Positions 1-11,690 of a stretch of 64,000 nucleotides of DNA are shown here, one piece after another (position 1 is the stretch's first letter; each line of letters starts with the position of its first letter). A model generated the notes under the pieces. That model saw only the letters and a program-made list of their open reading frames with translations. It was not told the DNA's origin and ran no database searches. The stretch lies in the NCBI GenBank assembly GCA_930367215.1, contig OV884059.1, forward strand, positions 220,788,303-220,852,302. Direction: 5' to 3'. The translations under genes and the position numbers were made by a program. The DNA is from Pollenia angustigena (Eukaryota; Arthropoda; Insecta; Diptera; Polleniidae).

Positions 1-114
1 CACTCAAAATTCCGTAAAGTTAATGTCACAAAGTTCGACGACAATCATGTTATCACAAAAAATGGGCATATATATTATAAATCTCATTTAAAAAGGAAAA
101 GGGCACTGCAGTAA
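1..114 (+). CDS. pol: Errantivirus pol, C-terminal tail (partial)
   Basis: Frame 1 is open from the first base to a TAA at 112-114 and encodes 37 residues rich in Lys and Arg. It ends 22 bases before the env start. Position and basic character fit the C-terminal tail of the pol polyprotein (protease, reverse transcriptase, RNase H, integrase) of gypsy-group insect retroviruses; the rest lies before the window. No frame break is visible, so the provirus may be fairly intact. The identity rests mainly on the env and LTR that follow, because the fragment has no catalytic motif. Confidence 0.7.
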   Translation, partial: HSKFRKVNVTKFDDNHVITKNGHIYYKSHLKRKRALQ

Positions 115-115
115 C

Positions 116-132
116 CTCCCTGTTATTTACAG
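116..132 (+). promoter_or_regulatory. 3' splice site for subgenomic env mRNA
   Basis: A pyrimidine-rich tract followed by TTATTTACAG ends at 132, four bases before the env ATG at 137. Errantivirus env is known to be expressed from a spliced subgenomic RNA, and an acceptor directly before env is expected. The donor is outside the window, so use of this site is inferred. Confidence 0.65.
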
Positions 133-136
133 ATTC

Positions 137-1654
137 ATGATGATGAAACCACTAATTATTCTACTTCTAATAAGGACCGTTAAGCCACAAGTTCTGGACG
201 TACAAGACCTGAGCAATAATCACGGATACCTACCCATAAAAATCAGAGACGTGAACATAGTAGACTACTTCAAAAAGGTTATCCATGTAATCAACACTAC
301 CAAATACATAGACACGGCAAACACGATAAACGACAATATACAAAAAATAGGAAATACATACTCTAACGTTACCCCTTTACTAGAAAGTATTGGGAAAAGT
401 ATGGACCTTTGTAAGACAAAGATTTCTAACCTCATACCTAAATTCAGACAGAAACGTGGTCTTATTAACATAATAGGAAAAGGACTTAAATATGTTACAG
501 GGACAATGGACAGCGATGACGAACAAAACATATTAAACCACTTTTCCAGAATAGACAAATTTAATAACGAGACATCAACAGAAATAGACCAATTGACTTA
601 CTTAAGTACGACATTATCGAACAAAGTCTCTAATATAACTTCACACATTAATAACCAACAACATATTATACAGACATATATTCACCACTTTAAAAAATAC
701 ATAGGAAATAAAATCCTCAACCTAGAAGACGAAACCACATTCTTAGAAAACATATTCAGAATTAATAACGATCTGAACTTACTGACAAGCCATGTAGACG
801 AAATAGGACACGTTATATTTAACTCTAGACTAGGAGTAATACCATCCGACATATTGACAAAAGAGGAATACGAGCTCATGGATAATATAGAATGCTACAT
901 CCATACCAATATTTCCGTAAAATACAGACATAATTTAGTTATACTTACTCTACAAATTCCTAGATTCTTAAACGAGACATTTGCTGAAGTTTTAATTGAA
1001 CCAATTCCAAATAAATTTAACAGATCACTAGCCTTAAAAGATAATACTTTTCTAATACATAATAATGAAACCTATAATAGCGACACTTTTGATTATAAGA
1101 AACTACGTAAAATAAAGGATAACTGCATCCGAAATATTGTAAATAACAAAGAACCAAATTGTAACATGAATATGTCAATTATGGAAGAGGAAAGAGAAAA
1201 ATATCCTGGATTGCTAATATTTAAGAATTTTAAAAACAAAATCGAAACTAATTGTAACACTACTGTAAACTTTGGCAAAATTAAAACATTCTTAATTAAA
1301 TTCGAAAACTGCAATGTAAAAACAGAACACAGATCCTATGAAAATTATAAAATTAATGTTAAAGAAATGTTTGTTATAGAAAGGTTCATGTTAAAAATTA
1401 AAGAAAATAATGAATCCCTTCCAGACTTACACTTAGATCCACTAAAATTTAACGACACAATAACACGGATAAACAGAAAACTATTAAGTAATCATATATT
1501 AAATATCAGTAGTAATGTAAGCGCCTTGATTGTCATTGTATCTATTATTATCCTTATCTACATAAGAATGAACAAGAGAATTTACATATTATCTTCGTCG
1601 GAGCCTCGAACTAACGGTGGGGGAGTTACAGCCACACCAATGTTCACAATATAA
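137..1654 (+). CDS. env: Errantivirus envelope glycoprotein (intact ORF)
   Basis: The 505-residue ORF is uninterrupted. Visible parts, in order: a hydrophobic N-terminus (about residues 3-13) as signal peptide; several N-glycosylation sequons; a furin-type site RQKR at residues 104-107; directly after it a Gly-rich hydrophobic stretch beginning GLINIIG, the conserved fusion-peptide region of the baculovirus F-like Env of errantiviruses; a long helical ectodomain; a transmembrane segment at about 461-477; and a short cytoplasmic tail. The first of three adjacent Met codons lies just after a splice acceptor. The ORF runs through the polypurine tract, and its last ten residues are encoded in the LTR, as in several gypsy-group elements. 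In such elements Env is a membrane fusion protein that may allow cell-to-cell transfer. The lack of breaks suggests a young insertion. Assignment is firm; infectivity cannot be judged. Confidence 0.9.
   Translation: MMMKPLIILLLIRTVKPQVLDVQDLSNNHGYLPIKIRDVNIVDYFKKVIHVINTTKYIDTANTINDNIQKIGNTYSNVTPLLESIGKSMDLCKTKISNLIPKFRQKRGLINIIGKGLKYVTGTMDSDDEQNILNHFSRIDKFNNETSTEIDQLTYLSTTLSNKVSNITSHINNQQHIIQTYIHHFKKYIGNKILNLEDETTFLENIFRINNDLNLLTSHVDEIGHVIFNSRLGVIPSDILTKEEYELMDNIECYIHTNISVKYRHNLVILTLQIPRFLNETFAEVLIEPIPNKFNRSLALKDNTFLIHNNETYNSDTFDYKKLRKIKDNCIRNIVNNKEPNCNMNMSIMEEEREKYPGLLIFKNFKNKIETNCNTTVNFGKIKTFLIKFENCNVKTEHRSYENYKINVKEMFVIERFMLKIKENNESLPDLHLDPLKFNDTITRINRKLLSNHILNISSNVSALIVIVSIIILIYIRMNKRIYILSSSEPRTNGGGVTATPMFTI
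1616..1623 (+). promoter_or_regulatory. Polypurine tract (plus-strand primer)
   Basis: GGTGGGGG lies immediately before AGTTAC, the inferred LTR start. A G-rich tract abutting AGTTA is the usual plus-strand DNA primer arrangement in gypsy-type elements. Confidence 0.75.
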
Positions 1655-1946
1655 AAACATACAAACATTGACATACATATGTATATTTGTATGTACTTTT
1701 GTTATAAAATTATTTTCAAGACAGTTGTCATATCGGCGCGTGTAACACTTCCGCCACAATCCAAATAATTCTTTGGAATTATTTGCAAACACTAAACACT
1801 AAACAAAAACATACAAACATTGACATACATATGTATGTTTGTATGTACTTTTATTATAAAATTACTTTCAAGACGGTTGTCATATCGGCGCGTGTAACAC
1901 TTCCGCCACAATCCAAATAATTCTTTGGAATTATTTGCGAACACTA
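1653..1946 (+). repeat. Tandem 152-bp repeats in LTR U3
   Basis: Two copies (from 1653 and from 1805, offset exactly 152) differ at only a few positions. Each contains the palindrome ACATACATATGTATGT or a close variant, the block TCATATCGGCGCGTGT and the inverted repeat AATTCTTTGGAATT. U3 repeats in LTR elements often carry enhancer or factor-binding sites; that role is inferred. Confidence 0.85.
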
Positions 1947-2073
1947 ATAAGAAATAACAAAACAGGTCAATCGACCGACGAGTTCACAGAACTGTATCAG
2001 GCCACCGATAATTCCCCATAATTTTGTCGAAATAAATTGCTGAGATCTCTCTTTTTCATTCTTCAATTTATAC

Positions 2074-2111
2074 TATAAATATTAAGTATCAAAAAACATA
2101 GTTGTTCAGTT
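2074..2111 (+). promoter_or_regulatory. LTR core promoter: TATA box and initiator
   Basis: TATAAAT at 2074-2080 and an arthropod-type initiator TCAGTT at 2106-2111 are 32 bp apart, the normal spacing. The A at 2108 would be the transcription start and thus the start of R. Confidence 0.7.
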
Positions 2112-2160
2112 GTATCTTATACTTAGCCGTCTTGCTGTGCATTACCACAGCAGACAGAAC

Positions 2161-2166
2161 AATAAA
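2161..2166 (+). terminator. LTR polyadenylation signal
   Basis: AATAAA lies about 55 bp after the inferred start of R, consistent with formation of the 3' end of the retroviral RNA. Confidence 0.6.
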
Positions 2167-2295
2167 ATCAATTAAGAAAAAGATAAACAGTGTGTTTTTT
2201 TTATTTAATAAGATTAACATACATCTAATTTTTAATCTCATATTTACGCTCTTAATTGAGTAAAAAACATCGTTTTTTTATACAAAAACTACACT

Positions 2296-2490
2296 GCCCC
2301 GGTAGACTAGCTGGTAGTGAGCTAGTCTATCAGCTCCAAGGTTGCGCGATCGAATCCCGCCAGAGACAGAAAAAAAATAAAAAATAAAACAAAGTAAAAT
2401 AAAATAAGAAAAAATAGAAAAAAAAGCATAAAGTAAAGTAAAATAAAATAAGAAAAAATAGAAAAAAAATAATAAAAAAAAAGTTTTTTT
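2296..2490 (+). mobile_element. tRNA-derived SINE with A-rich tail
   Basis: The 75-bp head resembles a tRNA half: an A-box-like segment (TAGCTGGTAGTGAGC) and a B-box-like segment (GCGATCGAATCCCGCC). It runs into about 120 bp of A-rich sequence with repeats of AAAATAAAATAAG. The head is clearly related to the minus-strand copy near 14505-14635, which argues for a dispersed SINE rather than a tRNA gene. No cloverleaf with a good acceptor stem is visible. Confidence 0.55.
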
Positions 2491-2530
2491 AAAGTAATGA
2501 CATGTTAGTTGTAATTTTGGTGACATCGGA

Positions 2531-2620
2531 GTAATAACTTATTATTTAAGTCCCTATTTGTAAGCGAATGTGGTAATGACTTATTAAACTCCCTATTTGT
2601 AAGCGAGGGTGGTAAGTACT
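2531..2620 (+). repeat. Short tandem repeat, about 42-bp unit
   Basis: Two adjacent units beginning GTAATRACTTATT share the core TCCCTATTTGTAAGCGA (offset 42); a third partial unit follows. No function is apparent. Confidence 0.6.
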
Positions 2621-2739
2621 TGACTCCAATGACATCACCGTGTTAAAATAATGAGTTAAAATGCCAATGTATAAGTAGTGAAGAGTCGTTATATTAGCTT
2701 TTTAACTCATTACTTTGCAATGTAAGTTTTTGCAGGGTA

Positions 2740-4255
2740 GCATTTTAATCTCATTTAACGTATCAAAGTTTGTTGCAGACACTACAACAATACCACACAA
2801 GAAATTAAAAAACGTTTTGCTTTTGTGTGTAGAACAGCGATAACCAAGTCCCGAACTAACCAAGCCTCGAACGCACGCATACAAAGATATTATGTGCTTG
2901 TGTGCGGTTGCAGAGACTGATGATAGTCTGATGTTTTCAAATGAACAAAATTGTTGCATACATGTGAATTGCCGAACGTGTCTGTGTGAAAAATACGATT
3001 ATTGACTGCCTCGCGAGGCTATGGAGTGGCTATCACTGGTGTAGAACAACAAAAACATCAGAACAAGACGAAAACCCATTATTTTCATGTTTAAAAGTAC
3101 AATTGATAAAGCTTGCTTCTCATTTAGTTTATATTTTCAGTTATATATGGGTAATTCCAAAGTGTTGAATGCGAAAAATATTTTTACGTTTTCTTAACCC
3201 TTAAATTATAGCACTAAGAAAGCACTGTTTTCTATGCTAAAGTTTAAAGGGGGCGCGATTCTAGGTCAAAGATTATGGGAAAAAGAAGTAACGGCTCGAC
3301 CGTGATAAAAATAGGAGTTGTTTTTGTGGCCATGTATAAAAAGACGTAGTTCAGCGAAACCTGGCACAATTTTTTAGTCAAACTACTTTCAGAATTTTAC
3401 GTAGCAATGTAACATTACACAGTCTTGGTTTGATTCCAAAATCTTCTGTATTTTCTTTTTTTTAAGTCAAAATCTGGACCGCTACGTGACATTTCGAACG
3501 TGAAATTTTTTCCATAATATTTTAACTTAACAATTATTAAAAAAAAAAATAAAAATTTACCGTTAATCCGAATAACATATTTCTCTTTGAACTCTTTCTT
3601 ACATTACAGACCATGCAAGAAAATTTTTTTGGAATAATTTTTATCAAATACCACCTCTGTTAAGAAAGATAAATATTAAAGAAAACATACAATAAAACAT
3701 TCCCACATATAAGAAATTACGTTTGCGCAACTTTGCAGTCTGATTGTTCATCTAAGTAAACAAATTTATGAGTAAATTTATAAAATTAGTAAAATCTAAA
3801 TATTTCTCTAAAACAATATCGTAAAATAATCAGCTTTTAATAACTTTTAAATTTTCGGTCACGGTGGACCTTTTGACGGAAATTCCAATATGTACATTAA
3901 GTTTTTTAAATAAAAATCATATCGGGAATGATGCTGGTGTTATATAATTGAAATTCTCTAAGGCGTAAAACGAATTAGTAAATCAATCATAATAATTTCC
4001 TCTTTCTAATTTCTTTTTTTGTTTTTTTTTCAAGCACGAATTCGGGATAGCATCAAGTCTATAATACTTGAATCAAGCGCATTTTGAGATGGATTCAAAC
4101 TTAGTTTTACTTTAATTAATCCCATTTCCGGATTATTTCAAGTACGAATTCAAGATTGAATATGGATAAGTTAAGTATTTTACGATTGAAAATCCGTACT
4201 TGAATCAATCTTTCTGTACTTGATTCATAACTTATTGAGAAAAATTTGAAATGCA
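2740..4255 (+). repeat. Dispersed repeat family R1, copy A (diverged)
   Basis: Blocks are shared with 36127-36974 (+) and 52060-52735 (-): the start (AACGTATCAAAGTTTGTTGC), the block around GCTTCTCATTTAGTTTA near 3113, and the end with GAATTCGGGAT and ACTTGAATCAAG units. The middle (about 3170-3880) has no match in the window and may be insertion or divergence. No terminal repeats or coding capacity are visible, so the class is unknown. Confidence 0.5.
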
Positions 4256-4356
4256 ACCCTTGCACAGTGTTCCCGCAGGCCAATCTAGATGGGAAAAGTT
4301 CTAAATTTAAAAGCAGATAGAAGAATAACATTTTAGAATCTTGTATTTCATGTGGA

Positions 4357-4419
4357 TTTTTTTTTTTTTTAGCGTATGGAATAATATAAAAGAAAGAACA
4401 TATACATAAATCAAAGGTA
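4357..4419 (-). mobile_element. 3' UTR and poly(A) tail of the LINE
   Basis: A run of about 15 T at 4357-4371 is the poly(A) tail of the minus-strand LINE. Only about 50 bp of 3' UTR separates it from the end of the polymerase reading frame at 4420. No target duplication was identified. Confidence 0.65.
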
Positions 4420-7256
4420 TTAGAACGATTCTAAATTGTTTACAAATTCAATGAGTTTAACCATGAAACTGCGTGTGTGGATATCGCTCAATGGTCCTTT
4501 GTGGGATAAGATTGGACATTCTTTAATGATGTGATCGGTTGTTTGACGGGGGGCTCCACATGGACATTTGGGATCATCTACTTGGCCCGATTTGTAGAGA
4601 GTTTCCAGGGTTCTACCGGTACCAGTTCGCAATCTGTTCAGGATACACCATGCTTTCCTCGGTAATTGAAGGACTGCTTCGCTGCTTCGTTCTTCAAATA
4701 ATGGGCTGGATCTGTGTGAGTTAGATCATAGACTAGACCAAGCTGCGTTGATATCAAAGTTTTCTATGAGTAGGTTCTTGCCGAGGTCTAGTGGAGCATG
4801 TCTGGACTGCAGCCTTCGGCTGGGAGGGTTACGTAAGTCGTTATTAAGAGGGATTTGGTTATTGATTTGTATCTTGTTATACTCTCGTAACAATGCATGC
4901 TTTCTCCTCAACTCTGGTGGTGCTTTATTACATATTTTTGGCAGCTCATTGTCGTGTAAAGTTGAGTGTCGATTTTTTGTGTGTGGCGACTATTAAGCCA
5001 TACTGGACTTGCATATTCGGCAGCGGAATATACCAGGGACAGGGCAGATATGCGCAAGCAGTTTGGGTTATGTTGTTTCTTGTTTTTAGTTTTTGTGACG
5101 TTTTTGAGAGATGTGCGTTAAATGAAAGTGTTCTATCGAGTGCAATTTCAAGATATTTTGGAGAGGGGTTGTGTGCAAGTCGTGTATTGTTTATACGTAT
5201 GTTTAATTCTCGATTTGACTCATGGCGGTTTAGGTGAAAACAGCTCACCTCGGTTTTGGCAGCGCTAGGTGTAAGTCGCCAGTTTTTACAATATATAGAA
5301 AATTTGCTAAGGTCTGATGTAAGTACGTGTTCAATTTTGGAAAAAGTAGAGTGTTGGAAGGCGAACGCCATGTCATCAGCATAGATGAATTTACGCGATT
5401 TAGAGGCCGGTAAATCATGAATGTATAAGTTGAACAACGTTGGAGCTAACACAGAACCTTGTCATTTATAAACACACTAAATAGACGATCACTAAGCATG
5501 GAACTTATGAGGTTGCAAATTTTGATACACGGTATAACCTTTAGTAATTTATATAATAACCCCTTTTTCCACACCGTATCATACACCGCCGTCAGATCTA
5601 CAAAGACAGCTCCAGTTTTTTGTTTTTTCTGGAAACCATATTCAATAAAGTTAGCCAGAGACAAGACTTGGTCTGTACAACCTCTTTGTTTTCTAAATCC
5701 TGTTTGTTCTTGAGAAATTACGCGATTAATTTCCGGGCCTATTCTATTTAAAATTATTCGTTCCAGTAGCTTTAGGCTCACGGAAAGCAACGAAACAGGG
5801 CGATAGTTTTGAGGTAGATCCGCTGGTTTGTTCGGCTTTATTAGCGCGATAATCTTCGATTTCTTGAAAGATGTGGGTATCTGATTTGTTGACAGTATGT
5901 TTGTAAAAAATAGCGTAAGCCACATTTTTGTTCTTGGACCTTCATGTTTTATAAATTCTGGGTAGATTCCATCCACGCCCGCTGCTGTCTTTAATTTAAT
6001 AGATTTCAGAGCAACATTCAGTTCTAGTGTAGTAAAAGGACTAGAGTACTGAGCGCTTGGAGAAACAAGTGACCTTAGAACTTTATATTCCTTTTGTATG
6101 TTCAGGTTTTGAAACTGCAACTATATGAGCTGCTATTTGATTTGGATTTAAAGCTGGCTTAGTAGATGATGGTGGTGTCGCACTCCCCAACTTTCTTCAT
6201 AGGCTCCAAGCCTTTCGGCTGGAATGTTTAAAATCCATAGATCCCACTGAACTGGTCAACTGCTGCTTTCTTGATATATCCAGACTTTTCATTAATTCAT
6301 CAGCTGTATCCTGATCCTCATTTAAGCAGAGTTCGTTATACAGTCTATCACTGTCTTCATTCCAACAAGGAATGTATTCCTTTCGAAAGCCTCGAGGAAT
6401 AGATTTCTTTGCTGATGCAATGATTAAGCCAACCAAACGGTCATAATTTGATGATGTATGAGGAATAAAACGAATAGACTCATCCAAAAGCTTAGAAAAT
6501 TTTTTCCAGTTGGCCTTTTGAAAATTCCATCCCTTGGCCTTGTTACACTTTTGACTATTGGGATTTTAATTCCTATGTCAATGATTACCGGACGATGCTG
6601 ACTTTGGGGAAAACTTCTTAAGACCATACGTGTTGTGGGTAGTGGCTTTGAATTGAAAGAAGAGACAAAGCAAAGATCTGGTTTGTAGTCTCTATTCCAC
6701 CTTGCCGAATGGAAAGTGCCCCTGTCCTTAGCGTCATAGACAAGGTGAAGATTTGATGCGTCAGCCCAGTCCACCAACCACGAACCGTTATCATCATCAA
6801 CTTGATATCGCCAGAGGCTATGATATCTATTAAAATCTCCAGCGTATACCGCTGGATGTTCGTAATTTGGGATGGAATTTGTTGACCACTGAATAAGTGG
6901 TGGTTTGTAGATGTTTATAATATTAATCCCATTTAGTTTAGCAGCTATGATAAATATGTCGTTTGAGCTTCGGCATTCTAAGACGTCTACATCGGAAATA
7001 TCATTTTTGGCATATGTAGCAATACCATATGAACGGTGGTGGATAGCGGCTATTAGTTTATAGCCATTTATTGTTCCTTTACGTACTAAGGATTCGTGTG
7101 TCTGTGTTCGTATTTCCTGAAGAAGCATAATATCAATGTTCTCTTCTGTCATAAAGCGAGACAGGTAGTCGACTAAGAGCTACTAATACCCTCTATCTTA
7201 AGTTGGCAGATTCGTACTGCAGGTCCAATAGTCCTAACGGACTGATTTGTTTGCAT
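4420..7256 (-). pseudogene. LINE polyprotein: endonuclease, reverse transcriptase, zinc knuckle (broken)
   Basis: Read on the minus strand. An ATG at 7256 is followed by RICQLKIEGIS, then one frameshift, then an AP-type endonuclease (7152-6424) with LLQEI, IYKPP, AGDFNRYHSLW and RPVIID. Reverse transcriptase follows: AAGVDG, NYRPVSLLS and FRKQRGCTDQV in 6120-5446, and after a short deletion with frame change, GSVLAPTLFN and YADD in 5452-4946. The tail continues in other frames through PVWLNSRHTQKIDTQL and RRKHALLRE (4911-4726) to a Cys-rich motif CPCGAPRQTTDHIIKECP (4632-4420). Order and length fit a complete ORF2 of an I/Nimb- or R1-like LINE, which copies its RNA at a nicked target. Several frameshifts plus loss of sequence just before GSVLAP make it dead. 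No ORF1 is seen upstream. The clade is tentative. Confidence 0.85.
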
Positions 7257-10079
7257 GTTTTCTTTGTTTTGTCAATACTAATATGAGATGCGGGAATTTA
7301 CCGTTACGTTTCTTAAATTAATTATTTTTTCTTTCTTGTATATTAGCCAGGAGATCAATAAGTTGTTGATTGTTGACAAATGTTTGGCTTCCGATCGCTG
7401 TAGTTCAGTTAGAGTTACCCAGGGTGCACCACGAGGAGGCGAACTACATTACACCCCAAAATTTAAAACGCAATAAAGTTCTCTCTGAGTTATTAGAATG
7501 CTATCTATACAAGTATTTAAAAGCGGTAAAGCGCATATTGGCAGCAACTTTGTTTACCTTTCTTACAGATAAAAATTGACACATCAGCAAATCGGCTTTT
7601 TTCAGCTGGTTTGGTCTGCGGCAGCACTGTGCTTTGTCAAGAAAATATTGTATAGAATGTGAGCTTATAACAAAGTGGTGTTGAAGACACAGCTAATTTT
7701 GTTATTGTTCAGGCCATAAATGTCAAAACTTGTACAAAATGTAAAAAAATGGCCACTGAAGTTGTTACCAGTGATACCAAAAGTTACTGAGCTGTTGGTT
7801 CAACATTATTCAAAGCAATATGAAGTTACTCGTAAGGAAAACATATTTAAAAAAAAAAAAACTTTTTACACCATATTGTGGTTTGCTTAACTATATTATT
7901 GTCAACGGAATATGTTAAGATTAATAATAACGATAATATTAAACAATATGGTTAATCCTGACCATTTTTTCCTTCCTATCTATTTGCATAGAAAATCATA
8001 GTTTTCTTATTGTTTTTTAAAATTCTCCACAGTGTGAGACGTTCGTAATTTAAATACAAAATTTTCCAGATCTATGGTTTTTCCAAATTTTATATTTAGG
8101 TTTTAATAAAAACGTATTTAACGAACTTTTTTACTAAAGATTCCCAGCAAATTGCACAACCTAAAAAGTGTGGTTTTATTTAATTATTCTTTTCTTCTGG
8201 AAATTAACTTATAATCCTTTGAACAATTTGATGATTTTTAATTCTAACACAACATTTTCCAAAAACAAATTTTAAAGATTTTGCAATTTCGAATCCTTGA
8301 GTTTTTTTTTTGCTATTAAAACAGTGTTAATTCTTTAGTAGCAAATCCTAAATAAAAACTAACTTTGTTAATTAAAAATTTGCTGGGTATTTTAGCCAGA
8401 TACAAAAAAATATTGTTTGGTTTTGCTATTTCTATTTTCAGCTGGTAACCATTTACAAAAACGTACCACAAGAGATTTTAATATTACACATGTTAGATTA
8501 GACAACATAGTTTCCCTGAAGGAAACCTAGGTGCAAGTGTCTCCAAGGCACCAGTTTTGTCGACTATATTGGTGCCATTGTCAACGAAGTGTCTACACTA
8601 CATTACATTTGTCACTATATTTGGCTTTAATACGAAAAAGATTTTATCAATAACAACTGAGAAGTACAATTCCTATAAAAGTTGAAGAAATAATAAAAAA
8701 AGTTTTGTATGATTTCGTATTCTTAGTCTGCTTTCACATCATCTTTTGATGCTCAACTCTTATGTTTTTAGGTGAGAGAAGAAAGAAGAAAGGGGGTTAG
8801 TACGGAGATGCCTGTACTCGGTCAGTACGCTTTGTGTTTTTATTCGTTGGTATATGCACAACGATAATAAATTGTTGTTATTTTGAACCGAAAAGTTGAA
8901 ACCGATTGCTGCGTGTGATTATATTGGCATCTTTAAAAGGGAATTGGAAAGAAGTTGGGCATCAAAAGATGAAACGTGTAAATTTAGACTTACAAAAAGT
9001 GTAGACAACTTTTACTAAAATGTACTAGCGATTCTCTGGTTCCAATGTCTACATATGTTCCCAAAGGAACTACCTAGTCAGTAATACCCACGTCAGTAGG
9101 ATATTTCCAATGAGACGCACATGTTAAATGTCTATTGAAAATAACATTGCTTGGATGTATAATAAGTCGCTAGTACTGGTGACTGTGTCAATAGTGAATC
9201 AGTACAGATTCACTAGTGACATTTCCTGCAGGGTTTTTATAGCACCCATACACACATTTACGCACACATACACACCCACCACTCCAAACATACGAATATG
9301 TTTGAAAGTTTTTTTAATCTGGAGCAACAATCTAGTTAAATATGCAATATTATCTTAATGTAGAAGTTAAATTCACAGCAAAAAAAGTTTAAATATAAAT
9401 ACGAAAGCACCAGCTTTACTCTTTTTGAATTGTGCACATGTTTGTATAGAAAGCAAACATAATTAGAGGGTTGAAGAAGAAGTTATTTCGGATCTCAATA
9501 AAGGATTTTATTGGATAACTGAAGCTAATCCTGATAAGATCTATTAAGGGCAAAATAAACCATATAAATGGCTTGGCAAACTTGTACGTTTGTACAAATG
9601 TTTTGTGTTGTTAGTTTGGTTGTTTGCTGTTTGGACAAACATTTGCAGCATGTTTGTAGAAATATTAAAAATTTTTAATATTTGGCAGGCATGTGAGATA
9701 TTCGTCCAATTTTTTGTGATGACAAGTGCTAAATGTAATTATTTCAGTGAAAACTTTGCAGAGTGAAATAGTAAAAAAATAAGCATTTAATTCACTTTCA
9801 GTCGTAAATTCTTATTATTAAAGCAGCATTGTTTGCCCCAAAACAGCTGGTTGTTAAAACCACTTTTTACTCAAATTATTTTCCTTCATTTTATATTTCT
9901 CCACCGTTTTAAACAAATAGCAAGCAGAACTGCCTCAGCACTATCGACGAACACAGGGACAAAATACGGTGATTTTACAGATTAATTAAAAAAAAATTGC
10001 GGGGGCGATTTTGTGCTTGGCTCTGTAACTTCTAAACTTATTTTAAAATTATGATTTGCAGAACTTACGACAACTTTTA
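7257..10079. other. Long stretch without recognisable genes
   Basis: AT-rich DNA with no convincing gene or complete element. A small inverted pair lies at 8732-8758 and 8952-8977 around CATCTTTTGATG, and a short CA-rich tract at about 9240-9275. ORFs here are short and have low-complexity composition. Confidence 0.5.
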
Positions 10080-11336
10080 AGGCTCAGTAAGCCTGGAGTA
10101 ACAGTAACGTTGCAAATCAGCTGCCTTATTTTGTTGTTAGTAAAGCAATTAGAGCGACTATACACGCAAAGAGAAAACATGGTTGTGGTAAACATATTCT
10201 AAGAGCAACATATTATGATAAGAATTATGATTGTAGTCACCATATTAAGATTATTATTGAATCATATTATGACTAAATATACTCGAACTATTACATCATA
10301 ATATTTTTCCATTAATCATATTATTATTCTGTTAATCATACTAAGTTAAGAAGTAATCAAATTATTGTCATGTTAATCATAATAAGCTAAGAAGTAATCA
10401 TATTATCATCATGTTAATCATAATAAATTTAGAAGCAATCATAATATGATACAGCACCTTTCATAGCTGTCATAAAAATACAAAATAAATAAAAATATTT
10501 TTGCATCGATTTTTTATTTTGTGGCTTTTTACAATTTTTTTTAATGTTAATAAAATAGTGGAGTTCAATATAAGGCTTGCAAGAGAGCAAATGAAAAATC
10601 TGTGGATTTCATGGGCAACCGCGTGTGTCCACTTGTCGATTTTAAGATGTTGATGAAATATCGTAGCACTTTTATAAAATATAACGAAATCTCTGTGTGT
10701 TTTGTTGTTGGTTTTTACAAAAAAACTATGATATTTTGCATTTGTACTTTTACATCACTAATACTTGAATGAACTCCGCTAATATTTTAATTTTTTAATT
10801 TCTTTAAACTTTTTTTTTATGGAATTTTATCTTTTAATTGTTTAACCTCTCACAAATAAAAAAACGACACAACTTCTTCAAAATTATTTTACAAATGGCG
10901 CAAACATGAGTAAAAATAATTTGATTGCATCTTTAACATAATATGATAAATGTATAGAAAGTTATCATGTTATGGCTATTAAATATCATGATATGGTTGT
11001 GAGAAATATAATATGTTTAGAAAGTTATCATAATTAAGTTGTTAGAAAAATAATTATTTTTCGGTCAACAATACTCAAATTTATAATTGCGATAAACATT
11101 GATATGTTTACAGTAACTATAATATTGTTGATATTAAATAAACATAACAATTATTTGTTTACGACAACAATATATTGTTACATTAAACATAGTGTTGTTG
11201 CCGTAACCATGCCCAACCATATTTTTTCTCTGCGTGTAGTAAGCAGTAAGATGTTATGTCTCAATCTGTAAGAAATAGATTGATCTTACTTTCTTACGGT
11301 AAGTTTAAGTTACTGTTACTCCCGGCTAACGAGCCT
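10080..11336. mobile_element. Inverted-repeat element with TTA target duplication
   Basis: Imperfect terminal inverted repeats of about 33 bp share GGAGTAACAGTAAC: left end AGGCTCAGTAAGCC at 10080, right end GGCTAACGAGCCT at 11336. Both sides are flanked by TTA (10077-10079 and 11337-11339), the 3-bp duplication typical of PIF/Harbinger elements. It has no ORF and surrounds a second element (10163-11236). Confidence 0.6.
10163..11236. mobile_element. MITE-like element with CACGCAGAGAAAA termini
   Basis: Left end CACGCAAAGAGAAAACATGG and right end CCATATTTTTTCTCTGCGTG are inverted repeats flanked by TA (10161-10162, 11237-11238). Inside are many short iterations of CATATTATGAT, TTAATCATAAT and ATATTGTT. 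Related ends occur at 13438-13632 and 34593-34755. Non-autonomous; TA duplication suggests Tc1/mariner-type mobilisation. Confidence 0.6.
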
Positions 11337-11690
11337 TTAATCTGTGTTTCAACGTAAAATACCATAATAATCAGACCGCGACTTCACATGATCGTTATAC
11401 ATAGAGTTCGAAAGCAAACATTATTATGTACTGTACTTTAGTGTTCTGTAAGGTAGAAGTATAGAAAACACAAATGCTAAAAGTGCTTGTGTAGTAAATG
11501 CCTTTAAAAAAAAAAAAATTTCTGTCTGTGATCTTCGTACACACTAACAATACTGTATTTAACCAAATCAACATAAAGATGAGAAAGAAGATTTTATCGC
11601 GTTCTGTGTTTTGTTGTGTTCGGTTCAGCACGTTAATCTTTGTTCGTTACATTTGTGGTCAGCGCATTTTTGGGTGGTAAAGCCAAAAAC

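Larger units (their letters stand above)
1624..2257 (+). mobile_element. Errantivirus 3' LTR
   Basis: The LTR starts with AGTTAC after the polypurine tract and probably ends at CTTAATT (2251-2257), about 634 bp. It holds tandem repeats in U3, a TATA box and initiator at the U3/R boundary, and AATAAA at 2161-2166 shortly after the start site. The end is set by analogy with gypsy LTRs ending in AATT; without the 5' LTR the limits and target duplication cannot be checked. Confidence 0.75.

Noticed and set aside
2296..2372. Possible tRNA gene
   Set aside because: It is followed by an A-rich tail and repeated at 14570-14635, as expected for a SINE; no cloverleaf.
2278..2526. 82-residue minus-strand ORF rich in Phe and Leu
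   Set aside because: It is the translation of the A-rich SINE tail.
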